From Morganella morganii (GTDB lineage Bacteria; Pseudomonadota; Gammaproteobacteria; Enterobacterales; Enterobacteriaceae), in contig NZ_CP069157.1 in NCBI RefSeq assembly GCF_019243775.1, positions 372,001-436,000 of the forward strand: 64,000 nucleotides of DNA, given 5' to 3'. The notes below the pieces were generated by a model. The model was given only the letters and a program-made list of their open reading frames with translations, made no database searches and had not been told where the DNA came from. The translations under genes were made by a program, and so were the position numbers. How positions within the stretch are numbered: position 1 is the first letter of the stretch; each line of letters opens with the position of its first letter. This document shows, piece after piece, positions 47,380 through 56,954 of this stretch.

Positions 47380-47979
47380 TTATAAATATTCACCGGAGAT
47401 ATCCGCCGGGCTATCCGGAACAACACGGGCATTTATTTGTGTTATTTTTTCACGGGCAAACGTTTCCGGTGTCAGATAAAGTAATTTTTTTCCGGTACGT
47501 AATATGATGTTACGACTGAAATGAAAAGAAACCGGTACAGTGAAATCCGGATATTCAGTCATTTCTTTTTTAAGCTCAGCCGGCAGGATTAATTCACATT
47601 CACTCTCCGCGGCAAACTGTTCAAGCAACTGATGAATCAGCTGAAAACGTATTTTTGTATCATCAAAAAATGCAGTCAGCTCTTTTTCCAGACCGGAAAC
47701 TGCAACGGCGAGGTTTTGGTGAATGACAGATTTATACTCATTCACCACACGCATCAGTTCCGGCATCGTCTGTGCCAGCCCCTGCTGAAAACCGGCATCA
47801 AATCCGGTTTTGCGATGTTGTTCTGCAGTATCTTCCGCCTGTTTTATCAGGCGGGCAGCGTGCTGGTTTGCCTGCCGGGTCAGGTTACTGAGGCGGCAGA
47901 GGGCAGAGACATGGCGATCTTTAATCAGCACACCGTGTCTGATATGTGACAGCAGGGAATCAGGCAGTGAACGGCACAT
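47380..47979 (-). CDS. sctL: Type III secretion stator protein (OrgB/SctL)
   Basis: 199 residues from ATG 47979; the frame extends to 48051 but the upper part is inside sctK. It has a helical N-terminal stretch (AARLIKQAEDTAEQHRKTGF then DAGFQQGLAQTMPELM) and a C-terminal domain like FliH/V-ATPase subunit E. SctL bridges the ATPase SctN to SctK and SctQ in the sorting platform. It overlaps sctK by 20 bases. Confidence 0.8.
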   Translation of the reverse strand: MCRSLPDSLLSHIRHGVLIKDRHVSALCRLSNLTRQANQHAARLIKQAEDTAEQHRKTGFDAGFQQGLAQTMPELMRVVNEYKSVIHQNLAVAVSGLEKELTAFFDDTKIRFQLIHQLLEQFAAESECELILPAELKKEMTEYPDFTVPVSFHFSRNIILRTGKKLLYLTPETFAREKITQINARVVPDSPADISGEYL

Positions 47980-48523
47980 AATGTAATACCAAAGGTAAAA
48001 GTGAATCGGGCAGATGCGGAAGCCGGATGTCTGCCGGTGACAAGGATGCATCCGTCATCAGCTGAAAGCGGGCTGCCAGCGCAGGAGAAAAACCGGATAA
48101 TAACTGTGTCATGGCAATCTGGCCGGACAACGCTGCAGGGATATCCGGCAGTGCCTGTACTTGCGGCCATGCCGGCATCGGCAGCACGGAGATCAGAGAT
48201 AAAAATGCCTGTTGTGATAAATCCGGCACGGTATCATCCGGCAGGCTGTAAGCCCGGCGGATAAAAATATCCAGGTAACGGCTGGCAGCCGGAAGCTGCG
48301 GCCAGTGGCGCATCAGCGGGATAACCAGCGGGGAGAGCAGGTCAAAGTCTTTCTCACGCGGCAGCCGGTAGTGATCCATAATGGCTGCATTCTGCATTCT
48401 GCGGTAAGACGCAGATTGTGCCGCCGCCGGTAATCCGCCGAACAAGCGGCTGCTGTGCAGATAATCCGCCGGCTGGTACATCACCCGCGTGACCGCGCCC
48501 TGTATATCAAACCGGTCATTCAT
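47960..48523 (-). CDS. sctK: Type III secretion sorting-platform adaptor (OrgA/MxiK/SctK)
   Basis: 187 residues, no signal or membrane segment. Sequence landmarks such as FDIQGAVTRVMYQPADYLHS and the order sctJ-sctK-sctL match OrgA/MxiK proteins, which connect the cytoplasmic SctQ pods to the inner-membrane ring. Its start overlaps sctJ by 8 bases and its end overlaps sctL. Confidence 0.78.
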   Translation of the reverse strand: MNDRFDIQGAVTRVMYQPADYLHSSRLFGGLPAAAQSASYRRMQNAAIMDHYRLPREKDFDLLSPLVIPLMRHWPQLPAASRYLDIFIRRAYSLPDDTVPDLSQQAFLSLISVLPMPAWPQVQALPDIPAALSGQIAMTQLLSGFSPALAARFQLMTDASLSPADIRLPHLPDSLLPLVLHYVPFTA

Positions 48524-49256
48524 GCTGTTTTACCTTCCGCCGCATCAGAAATGCCCGTAATTGTGCACGGCAGAAATAACCGGCCGCTGCCAGCATTATT
48601 CCTGCCGGAAACAGCAGAAAAAGCGGGGACAGTCCGGCTGCTTCCGGCTGAGGCGGCAGATCAATAACCGGTTTCCCGGGATACAGAAGGACAGAAACGG
48701 TTTCTTCGGTCAGCCCGTTAAAGGCATTCATCACAAATGTCTGAATATCCCGGGTGAATTGTGTTTCATCTTCAATACCGGAATGGTAGATCAGCACAGA
48801 GGCGCGGGGTGTTTCCGGTTTTTTCCGGGAGTTTCCCGGGCCGGACAGCGGATAACTGAGGTGAACACGGGCTCCGGTAACCGCATCAAATGAGAGCAGC
48901 GATTGCTCCAGCCGTTGTTCAATGGCCGAAATCAGGCGGGCTTTTTCTGACTGCGGAGAGGCAATCAGTGAATCTGACGGAAAGATCCCGGCAATCTCAA
49001 TCCGCTCATTACTGGGCAGGTGATATTCCTGCAAAATATGAATGGCCTGACGGCTCTGCTCTTCCGGTACTGAAATGGTAAACAGCCCTTTTCCCTGCGG
49101 GACTTTTACTGCCTGAATCTGGTGTTTATGCAGTGCAGCCAGCACTTCATTCGACTGACGCTGATTCAGCGACGACAGAATCGTACCTTCTTTACAGCCG
49201 CCGAGCAGCAGACTTATTCCGCTTATTATTAATATAAATATTATCTTGTGCATCAC
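48516..49256 (-). CDS. sctJ: Type III secretion inner-ring lipoprotein (PrgK/MxiJ/SctJ)
   Basis: 246 residues. Signal peptide with lipobox LGGC, then YscJ/FliF ring-building domains (ALHKHQIQAVKVPQGKGLFT, GARVHLSYPL, ASVLIYHSG) and a C-terminal membrane helix (LFLLFPAGIMLAAAGYF). It forms the inner-membrane ring with SctD. Its ATG overlaps the sctI stop by 4 bases. Confidence 0.92.
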   Translation of the reverse strand: MMHKIIFILIISGISLLLGGCKEGTILSSLNQRQSNEVLAALHKHQIQAVKVPQGKGLFTISVPEEQSRQAIHILQEYHLPSNERIEIAGIFPSDSLIASPQSEKARLISAIEQRLEQSLLSFDAVTGARVHLSYPLSGPGNSRKKPETPRASVLIYHSGIEDETQFTRDIQTFVMNAFNGLTEETVSVLLYPGKPVIDLPPQPEAAGLSPLFLLFPAGIMLAAAGYFCRAQLRAFLMRRKVKQHE

Positions 49257-49561
49257 TGACCTTTAATTACGGTATCTGCAGCATTCAGGGTCAGATGCAG
49301 CATACGGGAATAAAAACTGATCTCGGTATGCCATTTGGCCATTACGGCCTGGTTTTCCAGCATCATCATGACATCACTGGTGGCCGGGGCTGTTTTTCCC
49401 GTGTTCAGTGCTTGTGTTTTCCGGCGCAGGTCTTTTTTTGCGGTTCCCGGTAATATCAAATTCTGATGAGCTGACTGCTCACGGTCATTGAGATCGGCCA
49501 GTAATTCAGTGATCCCGGTGATCGTTGTGACAGGTAAAATCCGGTTAAATGATGACATCAT
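49253..49561 (-). CDS. sctI: Type III secretion inner rod protein (PrgJ/SctI)
   Basis: About 102 residues from the paired ATGs at 49561/49558 (AAGGA upstream), matching the usual length of PrgJ/MxiI. The C-terminal helix AKWHTEISFYSRMLHLTLNA then ADTVIKGQ fits the conserved rod end. Identification relies mostly on length, the C-terminal pattern and position between sctF and sctJ. Confidence 0.75.
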   Translation of the reverse strand: MMSSFNRILPVTTITGITELLADLNDREQSAHQNLILPGTAKKDLRRKTQALNTGKTAPATSDVMMMLENQAVMAKWHTEISFYSRMLHLTLNAADTVIKGQ

Positions 49562-49617
49562 ACAATCCTTGTTATGGTTAATGGCAGGCGGGTAACCTGC
49601 CATTTTTACGTCATAAA

Positions 49618-49881
49618 TCAGCGCATATTGCCGATTGGTGTTGAGAGGTTTTCTTTATGCTGGCGGATCATTGCTGAAAGTGCCGAGCACTTTATATTCA
49701 GCGATGAGGAACAGGCCTGCAGCATTGCCATATCGTAGGCATTGGCCGTGTCTTTATTGCCAGACTGTAAATTATTCATCAGCGTATTCAGTTTCACATT
49801 ATCTTCATGAATCGGTGATTTGAATTGTTTTAGCAGGGTGGTAAATGTTATTGCATCATTTTTATTTGCTATATCAGGCAT
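49618..49881 (-). CDS. sctF: Putative type III secretion needle subunit (PrgI/SctF)
   Basis: 87 residues, the right size for a needle protomer, in the exact PrgI position between sctD and sctI; AAGGATATTT precedes the ATG. The helical hairpin pattern (LNTLMNNLQSGNKDTANAYD then MAMLQACSSSLNIKCSALSA) resembles needle proteins, but the usual YQxxLSEYxxYRNxQS and terminal IIQNF motifs are absent and two cysteines are present. The assignment is therefore positional and the protein is divergent. Confidence 0.65.
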   Translation of the reverse strand: MPDIANKNDAITFTTLLKQFKSPIHEDNVKLNTLMNNLQSGNKDTANAYDMAMLQACSSSLNIKCSALSAMIRQHKENLSTPIGNMR

Positions 49882-49896
49882 AAATATCCTTATTTA

Positions 49897-50928
49897 TTAG
49901 TCAGAGGTGAATTGTGTATGACTATCAGACAGGTGAATATAATTTACTGATCCATATACTCCCGGCGGTGTATCACGGTATGGCATTTCCCTGTACTGTA
50001 CCAGCGTGTTTCCCGGTGCTGAGAATATCGTGGTGTTGATATCCTTTATAATATTGTCTGTTTCCTTATCTCTCCTTTTTTCGCCATAAATGATAATGTT
50101 GTTACCTGATTTTTTCACAGAGTATCTGATTAACAGATTGCTGAATCTGTTATTTATTAATTTGATTATATCATCAAATGAAAAATATTGTATGGCAATG
50201 TCTTTTCTGAATATATCCGGGATGATTAATGGTTTTTTTTTATCATCGCGGTGTATATATGTAATCTCTTTTTTATGATAAAGATCATGAGTCAGAATGA
50301 TATCACCATCATTTATTTTTAATTTTGATTTATTTATTATATGAATTTTATAGCTAGGCATTTTATTTCTGATGATATTAATTAATTTTTCATCAGAGGA
50401 TAAAATAAGAATATTATTTCCGTTAATGATGTAATTATTGTCTTTAATGTACTGACTTATAATATTTTTGCTATCTATATTAGCCGGATTCCCATTTTTA
50501 TTGCTATCGTACTGAAAGAGCATAAATCCGGTTACCGGTATGATAAATAACAGAAGTATTACAGACAGAAGATAGCGCGGGACAGCGCGCTTTGTCGTTT
50601 TTTCATATAACATGATGTTTTTACGCCATTTATCCTGTTGTTTTTTTATGGCGAAAAGGACTTTCCCCTGAAAAATAAAGGGGGCGTTATAATTGATTTC
50701 TTGTATTACTAATTCACCATCACAGGTTTTAAAAGAGACGTGATAGTTGTTTTCATATAACTCTGCTTCTGTTTTTTCAGGCAGTGGTTCTGCACCTGTG
50801 AGATTCAGGTTAATCAGGTCGTCGTCATGGTTAATTGTACTGTTGATGCAGTATCTTCCGGAGGGAATGGTTATTTCTTCCTTTGGTTCCTTATCGGAAA
50901 TTGTTATCAGGGTATAAAGGTTTTGCAT
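49897..50928 (-). CDS. sctD: Type III secretion inner-ring protein (PrgH/MxiG/SctD)
   Basis: 343 residues: N-terminal FHA-like cytoplasmic domain (about 1-110), one membrane helix near 118-140 (LLSVILLLFIIPVTGFMLF), then a Lys/Ile-rich periplasmic part of ring-building modules. It surrounds the SctJ ring. It is the first gene of the leftward arm, divergent from invF, in the order known for prgHIJK-orgAB. Its base composition is very AT-rich, like the intergenic DNA next to it. Confidence 0.85.
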   Translation of the reverse strand: MQNLYTLITISDKEPKEEITIPSGRYCINSTINHDDDLINLNLTGAEPLPEKTEAELYENNYHVSFKTCDGELVIQEINYNAPFIFQGKVLFAIKKQQDKWRKNIMLYEKTTKRAVPRYLLSVILLLFIIPVTGFMLFQYDSNKNGNPANIDSKNIISQYIKDNNYIINGNNILILSSDEKLINIIRNKMPSYKIHIINKSKLKINDGDIILTHDLYHKKEITYIHRDDKKKPLIIPDIFRKDIAIQYFSFDDIIKLINNRFSNLLIRYSVKKSGNNIIIYGEKRRDKETDNIIKDINTTIFSAPGNTLVQYREMPYRDTPPGVYGSVNYIHLSDSHTQFTSD

Positions 50929-51138
50929 CAGTGTATCCCGGTCATTAAATCATAAGTATAATAATTTAAATTTATAGTGTATTCTTGGTATTCAAATGGT
51001 AGTTAGTTTTATAAAAAAATGGTAGTAAAAGATAGTGTAATGTCTTAAATTCATCACTAAATTTTAGTTCGTTCAGTAACAGTTTGCTGCTTTACAGATG
51101 GTTATTATCTATGCTGATACAAGGATGGTTTAATTTAT
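50929..51138. promoter_or_regulatory. Divergent promoter region of the two type III arms
   Basis: 210 very AT-rich bases between the sctD and invF starts. No clear operator was read; it is the likely control point for both arms. Confidence 0.5.
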
Positions 51139-51771
51139 ATGAAAAAGGAAAGTCAGATATATATTTATAATGATATATACAAAGTGAATGGATGCGGAGA
51201 AAACAGTCAGGCTGACTACTGCTTTCCGCTGTCGAAATGTATAAAACTACTGGCATTTATAGATTGCCATTATCATTTATCCCGGGCAGATAATAATGAA
51301 GTTGCGGATAACAAGGTTTGTCCTGATTATGAGATTATTTTTCCGGTTCAGGGGGATGCAGATAATCCGGAATACCGGATTGTCTGTGAAATACTGAATG
51401 AAAATAGTGTAATAAAAACATTTTTTAATACACTGCGCCACTCTGAGCATTACTGGCTGGTGAAACACCTGATCAGCGCAGCGGATTGTAAAAACAGTAA
51501 TATCAGGGATATCAGTCAGCGTTACGGGTTATCCGGTACTCACTTCAGACGCCTGTGCCAGCGCTATATCGGCAATCAGAGTAAATACCAGTTACGTCAC
51601 TGGCGCGGCGTGGCATCAGTGCTGGATATCCTGGTAAAAGAGCATTCACTGACCCGGATCGCGGCAGATAACGGCTACTGCTCGGCATCGCATTTCTCAA
51701 ATGAAATCAAAATATTATTTGGCATGTCTCCCCGGAAAATAAGGAATTTAAATCATGCGGTTAAAAAATAG
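51139..51771 (+). CDS. invF: AraC-family type III secretion activator, InvF/MxiE-like
   Basis: 210 residues. The C-terminal AraC DNA-binding domain has both helix-turn-helix motifs: IRDISQRYGLSGTHFRRLCQ and ARIAADNGYCSASHFSNEIK-like (TRIAADNGYCSASHFS, NEIKILFGMSPRKIR). InvF activates effector genes with the SicA chaperone as cofactor, and a SicA homologue lies at 63140. It is the first gene of the rightward arm and overlaps the secretin start by 17 bases, as in SPI-1. Confidence 0.85.
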   Translation: MKKESQIYIYNDIYKVNGCGENSQADYCFPLSKCIKLLAFIDCHYHLSRADNNEVADNKVCPDYEIIFPVQGDADNPEYRIVCEILNENSVIKTFFNTLRHSEHYWLVKHLISAADCKNSNIRDISQRYGLSGTHFRRLCQRYIGNQSKYQLRHWRGVASVLDILVKEHSLTRIAADNGYCSASHFSNEIKILFGMSPRKIRNLNHAVKK

Positions 51772-53382
51772 CACCGGGGGGGGTGTTCTGCCTTTTTTTC
51801 TGCCTGTTTTCTTTGCCGGTCATGGCGGAACAAACACTGTTATACGAAAAAAAACCGCCGCAACAGGCGCAGTATGTGGCGAAAGAAACACGGCTGGATC
51901 ATTTTTTTTGATGCGCTGGCAGGAAAGCTGGATGTCATAATTATTTCGTCTGATGCGGTGAAAAAGAAGAAGATCTCCGGCACTTTTGATTTATCCGACC
52001 CGCAGGCGGCGCTGTCGCAGATGCTGAAAACCATGGCGCTGGTGTCATACCGGGAAAACCGCACACTCTATATTTACAGCAGCAATGAAGTTGAATCTTC
52101 CATGCTGACGCTGAATGCGGTAACCCGCAATGAACTGACGACTTTTCTGAAACAAACCGGGCTGTTTGATGCGCAATACCCGCTGACATCTGACCGGCAA
52201 CAGCGGATTTTGTATGTAACGGCTCCCCCGCGCTATCTGGCACTGATCCGTTCTGCGGCGGACGCACTGGAGGCACAGTACAGTGTACAGGAGCAGGGAA
52301 TTACGCCGGAAGATGAGCATATTCAGCTGGTTAAGCTGGAACATAGTTTTGTGCAGGACCGGGAAATTACCTCACGGGGGAAAAGCCTGATACTCCCGGG
52401 AGTGGCGTCCGCATTGCGGGAGTTACTGGATTCCGGACCTGCGGCAAAAACCGGACTGGTACCGCAGGATGCTGGACAGGACGATATTCAGCCGGCTGAA
52501 ACTGTCTGGCTGGGCGGTGAGCGGGTGCGGATTGTGCCGCTGCAGGGGGAAAACAGCCTGCTGTTAAAAGGGAACCGTAATGCACTGCACTTAATCAATC
52601 AGCTGATCAGACAACTGGATACTGCCAAACCGCAAATCGAGTTATCACTGTGGATTATTGATGTATCAAAAAATGAAGCTGACCAGCTGGGGATCAACTG
52701 GCAGGCAGATTACGGTACAGGAAAAATGAAAGTGGCTTTTAATTTCAGTGAGCTTAATCAGTTCACCGGTTTTTCTTTTTTCAGCAAGATCAGAGCATTG
52801 TCCGCAAAGGGACAAGCCAATATGGTGTCCCGTCCGATTATTCTGACTCAGGATAACACCCCGGCGATTTTTGATAATAACACCACATTTTACAGTAAGT
52901 TACAGGGCGAGAGAACATCATCTCTGGAAAGCATCACTTACGGCACAAAGGTGAGTGTGACACCGCGGATCGCCAATCAGCGGAAATCCGTGGAGATGAT
53001 TATTGAGCTTGAAGACGGCGCACAGAAAAAGGACGCTGACGGAGCAGGCGGTGAAGATGCCCTGCCGGTGATTAACCGCACGAATATCAGCACAATAGCC
53101 AGGGTCGCACAGGGAAATACACTGCTGATTGGCGGCTACACGCGGGAAAATACCCATCGCCATAACGATAAAATTCCGCTGCTGGGTGATATCCCGCTGG
53201 CAGGGCGGTTGTTTCAGTTTGAATCAGTGAAGACAGAAAAAATGGTCCGGCTTTTTTTGTTGCAGCCCCGTATTCTGCAACAGGATTTTTTCAGCGATAC
53301 AGAAATTACCGGACATATTCCGTTTAATTATAAGAATAAACAAGGTATTAAGATGATTCAAAAACTGAAGCAGGACTATTGA
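51755..53382 (+). CDS. sctC: Type III secretion outer-membrane secretin (InvG/MxiD/SctC), two frameshifts as written
   Basis: Joined, it encodes about 541 residues: signal peptide (CLFFCLFSLPVMA before EQTLLYEKK), N-domains (HFFDALAGKLDV, KKKKISGTFDLSDPQAALSQ) and the secretin core (NMVSRPIILTQDNTPAIFDN, GNTLLIGGYTRE, IPLLGDIPLAGRLF). It forms the outer-membrane ring. As written it is broken twice. An eight-G run at 51776-51783 needs seven G to enter the signal-peptide frame. An eight-T run at 51902-51909 produces TGA and needs seven T to continue. The intact open frame is only 51874-53382, which lacks a signal peptide. Decay, phase variation or sequencing error are all possible. Confidence 0.88.
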
Positions 53383-53383
53383 T

Positions 53384-54436
53384 ATGATAAATGGTTTACC
53401 CGGCGCACCGGTGTTCAGTCCGTTTGTGGCACCACAGAAACAGCAGAATAATGCTGCAGCAGAACAGCGCCCGGCGGAAAACCAGACGGAAAACCATGCC
53501 GAGCAGATGATGGATGTGATGGATGATATGGCCATGGCACTGTCACAATTTAACCGGCGGCAGTACGGAAAAGAGGATCACATCAGCCAGTTACCGGCAT
53601 CAGAGCAGAAAAACAGTGCTGAGGGTGCGGAAACAAAACTGGACCGGGTCGTTAAGTGGTTTGCTGCTTCCGGGCGCTCAGTTCGTGAGTTTCTCGATTA
53701 TGTGCGCAATTTATTTCCGGATCCCAGTGATTATGTCATGGCACTGCGTTCCCTGTTGCGCAAACTGCCGTTTTCTGCGGAGGAAGCCGCCGAAATTGAT
53801 GCAGAAATTGAGCAGTTACTCCACGGAGAATTTGCACAGGAAACCCGCGCAGGGATCAATATCGCACTGAAAATCCGCCAGTATGTACCGGTAACACTAC
53901 TGGATTGCGCGCAGCTGAGAATGGTATACCGCAGTTATATCAGCTGGAAATTCGACATACTGTATCTGTGGAAAGTGTGGCTGGAGCAGTACCGGAAAAG
54001 CCGGGTCAGAAGCCTGCTGTGTTATGTCCGTGACTCGCTGGTGTGTGATATGGCGGCAGCACTGCCCAGTTGCAGCCATCACAGTGAGTTCGGGGAATTG
54101 ACAACCCGTCTGCATACCCTGAATCAGCTGATTTCCCTGAATGATATGTTTCATCAGAAAATTACGTCTCTGAACTGCGCGGAACCGGTACTGGCGGATG
54201 AGCAGCGGCTGAATCAACTGCTGATTTCAGGCTTGGGTGATCCGGATGCATTTCAGTCAGAAACAGAATCGTTGCTGGCGGCGGCAGAAAATGACAAAAA
54301 CAGACCGCTTATTTTACAGCGCCTGATTGTGATTTTTGGTGAGATACCGGATGTCCTTTTTCTGCCGGAAACAGGCAAAGAGCAGGTGGTTTCTTTTCTG
54401 AAAGCCCTTATGAGCAAAACTATTAATATCTTATAA
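53384..54436 (+). CDS. sctW: Type III secretion gatekeeper (InvE/MxiC/SctW)
   Basis: 350 residues, all-helical HrpJ/YopN-type protein. Recognisable stretches are KLDRVVKWFAASGRSVREFL and DYVRNLFPDPSDYVMALRSL followed by LRKLPF. It controls the switch between translocator and effector export. It starts 1 base after the secretin stop, in the conserved order invG-invE-invA. Confidence 0.86.
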   Translation: MINGLPGAPVFSPFVAPQKQQNNAAAEQRPAENQTENHAEQMMDVMDDMAMALSQFNRRQYGKEDHISQLPASEQKNSAEGAETKLDRVVKWFAASGRSVREFLDYVRNLFPDPSDYVMALRSLLRKLPFSAEEAAEIDAEIEQLLHGEFAQETRAGINIALKIRQYVPVTLLDCAQLRMVYRSYISWKFDILYLWKVWLEQYRKSRVRSLLCYVRDSLVCDMAAALPSCSHHSEFGELTTRLHTLNQLISLNDMFHQKITSLNCAEPVLADEQRLNQLLISGLGDPDAFQSETESLLAAAENDKNRPLILQRLIVIFGEIPDVLFLPETGKEQVVSFLKALMSKTINIL

Positions 54437-54458
54437 CTTTCACCGGCAATGGATTGCT

Positions 54459-56519
54459 ATGCTGACAACTTTTATTAATGCGATCAAAAGCAGGCCGGAG
54501 ATCGCGGTACTGCTGATTATGGTGATGGTGATCGCTATGCTGATCATTCCGCTGCCGAAAATGCTGGTCGATTTTCTGATCGGGCTGAACATCGTTATTT
54601 CCATCCTGATGTTACTGCTCTCTTTCTATATCACCCGGATTCTGGGGTTTACCTCTTTCCCGGCACTTTTGCTGATCACCACACTGTTCCGGCTGGCGCT
54701 GTCCATCAGTACCAGCCGTCTGATCCTGCTGGATGCGGATGCCGGGAATATCATTCAGTCATTCGGTGAATTTGTTATCGGCGAAAATATTGTGGTCGGA
54801 TTTGTGATTTTTGCCATTGTCACCGTGGTGCAGTTTATTGTCATCACCAAAGGGTCGGAGCGTGTGGCGGAAGTGGCGGCACGTTTCTCTCTCGACGGTA
54901 TGCCCGGCAAGCAGATGAGTATTGATGCAGATCTGAAATCCGGCCTGATTGATAATGAAGAGGTGCGCAAACGCCGGAAAGAGCTGGAGCAGGAGAGTCA
55001 GATGTACGGTGCGTTTGACGGCGCGATGAAGTTTATCAAAGGGGATGCAATCGCCGGAATTGTCATCATTTTTGTGAATTTTGCCGGCGGAATTGGTATC
55101 GGTGTTGCGCAGATGTCGATGCCGTTCAGTGAAGCGCTGAGTACTTACACACTGCTGACGATCGGGGATGGCCTGGTGGCACAGATCCCGGCGTTGCTGA
55201 TTGCCATCAGCGCCGGGTTTATTGTCACCCGGGTCAGCGGCACAAATCAGAATTTAGGGGCCAATATTGTCAGGGAGCTGTTTTCCCATGATTTTACCCT
55301 GATAGTGACCGCTGTTCTGGCGCTGTGTATGGGAATGCTGCCGGGGTTTCCGGCTGGTGTTTTCGGTCTGCTGGCTGCCGGGCTGCTGTTGTTTTACGGA
55401 ATGCGCCTCAGACAAAATAAGCAGAAGCAGGCATCTGATCCGGCAAAAAGCCGCTCTGACAGCCGTTCTCCGGCGGTATCTGCGTCGTCTGCGGGGGATT
55501 TTGCACCGCGCGGACTGACGGCGGAAAATAATGAAGCGATTCCGCTGATTATCACCCTCCACACCTGTTATCAGGCTATGTTTGAAAAACAGAAGATGAC
55601 GGCATGGTTGCAGGAGGAATTTGCCTTCCGTTTCGGTTTCTTTTTACCCGGCATCATTATCAATTACAGCCGTGAGATACCGGAAAATAAATCGGTGATC
55701 TTAATTAATGAGATTCAGTCCGGTGTGATTTACAGCTATCCGGATAAATACAAAGTGACAGAAATAAATGATGCCTTTGAGTCACTGGATATTGAACCGT
55801 TCGTGATTGAGCCGGAAGGCGGGGAGAAAACCGTCTGGACGGATAAAAAACACGATGAGATATGCCGGGCAGCCGGCATGAGAACAGAACCCGGTGTTAT
55901 GGTATTTTTCAATGAATTCAGCCGGATAATGACACAAAATATTCAGGAGCTGCTTGGCATCCAGGAAACCAAAACATTGCTGGATAATATTGAGAATAAA
56001 TATCCGGAGCTGCTGAAAGAGTGTTACCGCTATTTATCTGTTCAGCGTATTGCGGATGTCTTTCAGCGGCTTATCGCTGAGCAGATCTCTGTCCGTAATA
56101 TCAAAATTATCCTCGGCGCACTGGTGCAGTGGGGGCAGAAAGAAAAAGATCCGCTGGTACTGGTTGAGCACGTCCGCAGCCACCTGGCCCGTTACATCTC
56201 AGCGCATTTTGCCTGTGATCAGGTCCTGCGGGCGGTGGTGCTGTCAAACCCGCTGGAGGAGATGATCCGTCAGGGGATCCGCCAGTCTGCCGGAGGTACT
56301 TTTATCAATCTCGAACCGGCGCAGCTGGATCATTTTTATGATGCGATGTCATTGGTGATGACGCCGCTGCGGCACCGGCGGGATATTGTTTTCCTGACGG
56401 CAATGGATGTCCGCCGCTTTGTCCGGAAACTGACTGAAATGCACTATCCGGGTATTGCCGTGCTGTCATTTTCTGAAATTGTTCCGTCGGCACAGGTGTC
56501 GGTGATTGATTCTGTTTAA
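54459..56519 (+). CDS. sctV: Type III secretion export gate (InvA/MxiA/SctV)
   Basis: 686 residues: eight N-terminal membrane helices, the FHIPEP signature region (FVIFAIVTVVQFIVITKGSE, then RVAEVAARFSLDGMPGKQMS) and a large cytoplasmic ring domain. SctV forms a nonamer that engages chaperone-substrate pairs under the ATPase. It is the most conserved member of the cluster and confirms the Inv-Mxi-Spa family. Confidence 0.96.
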   Translation: MLTTFINAIKSRPEIAVLLIMVMVIAMLIIPLPKMLVDFLIGLNIVISILMLLLSFYITRILGFTSFPALLLITTLFRLALSISTSRLILLDADAGNIIQSFGEFVIGENIVVGFVIFAIVTVVQFIVITKGSERVAEVAARFSLDGMPGKQMSIDADLKSGLIDNEEVRKRRKELEQESQMYGAFDGAMKFIKGDAIAGIVIIFVNFAGGIGIGVAQMSMPFSEALSTYTLLTIGDGLVAQIPALLIAISAGFIVTRVSGTNQNLGANIVRELFSHDFTLIVTAVLALCMGMLPGFPAGVFGLLAAGLLLFYGMRLRQNKQKQASDPAKSRSDSRSPAVSASSAGDFAPRGLTAENNEAIPLIITLHTCYQAMFEKQKMTAWLQEEFAFRFGFFLPGIIINYSREIPENKSVILINEIQSGVIYSYPDKYKVTEINDAFESLDIEPFVIEPEGGEKTVWTDKKHDEICRAAGMRTEPGVMVFFNEFSRIMTQNIQELLGIQETKTLLDNIENKYPELLKECYRYLSVQRIADVFQRLIAEQISVRNIKIILGALVQWGQKEKDPLVLVEHVRSHLARYISAHFACDQVLRAVVLSNPLEEMIRQGIRQSAGGTFINLEPAQLDHFYDAMSLVMTPLRHRRDIVFLTAMDVRRFVRKLTEMHYPGIAVLSFSEIVPSAQVSVIDSV

Positions 56520-56541
56520 TGTCATAACAAGGAAACTGAAG

Positions 56542-56952
56542 ATGGATCTTGCAACACTGGTTACAGAAGGAATGAAGCTTATCGGACGCGGCGATTTGGT
56601 GCCGGAGACAGCGGCTTTGGATAATCATTCGACAATCTCATTATCGCTGGGGGAACAGCAGGTCATTCATATTGCGGTGGTTGATGAATATCCGGTTATC
56701 TGGATGCCGTTGCAGACTGATTTACCGGCATTGCGGCCGGAGGTAAAAGGCGGTTTGCTGGATATTCTGACAGAAGAACCCGCCCCTCTGTTTTATCCGG
56801 GCTCACCGGCGCTGCGGCAGACAGATAACGGTGCGGAGCTGGTCGGATGTTTCAGTCACAATGCTGTCAGCGGCGCGGAACCTTTTGTGCAGGCGCTGGA
56901 TCAGTTTGTCCGCCTCAGTCAGCAGTGTCACACACTGATCCTCAGAGGCTGA
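56542..56952 (+). CDS. invB: Type III secretion chaperone, InvB-like
   Basis: 136 residues from ATG 56542 (AAGGAAACTGAAG upstream), class IB chaperone fold. It sits exactly where SPI-1 has invB, between the export gate and the ATPase, and keeps the LDNHSTISLSLG segment that matches the IDSHSTIVLDL of InvB. Such chaperones bind several effectors. Confidence 0.8.
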   Translation: MDLATLVTEGMKLIGRGDLVPETAALDNHSTISLSLGEQQVIHIAVVDEYPVIWMPLQTDLPALRPEVKGGLLDILTEEPAPLFYPGSPALRQTDNGAELVGCFSHNAVSGAEPFVQALDQFVRLSQQCHTLILRG

Positions 56953-56954
56953 CG

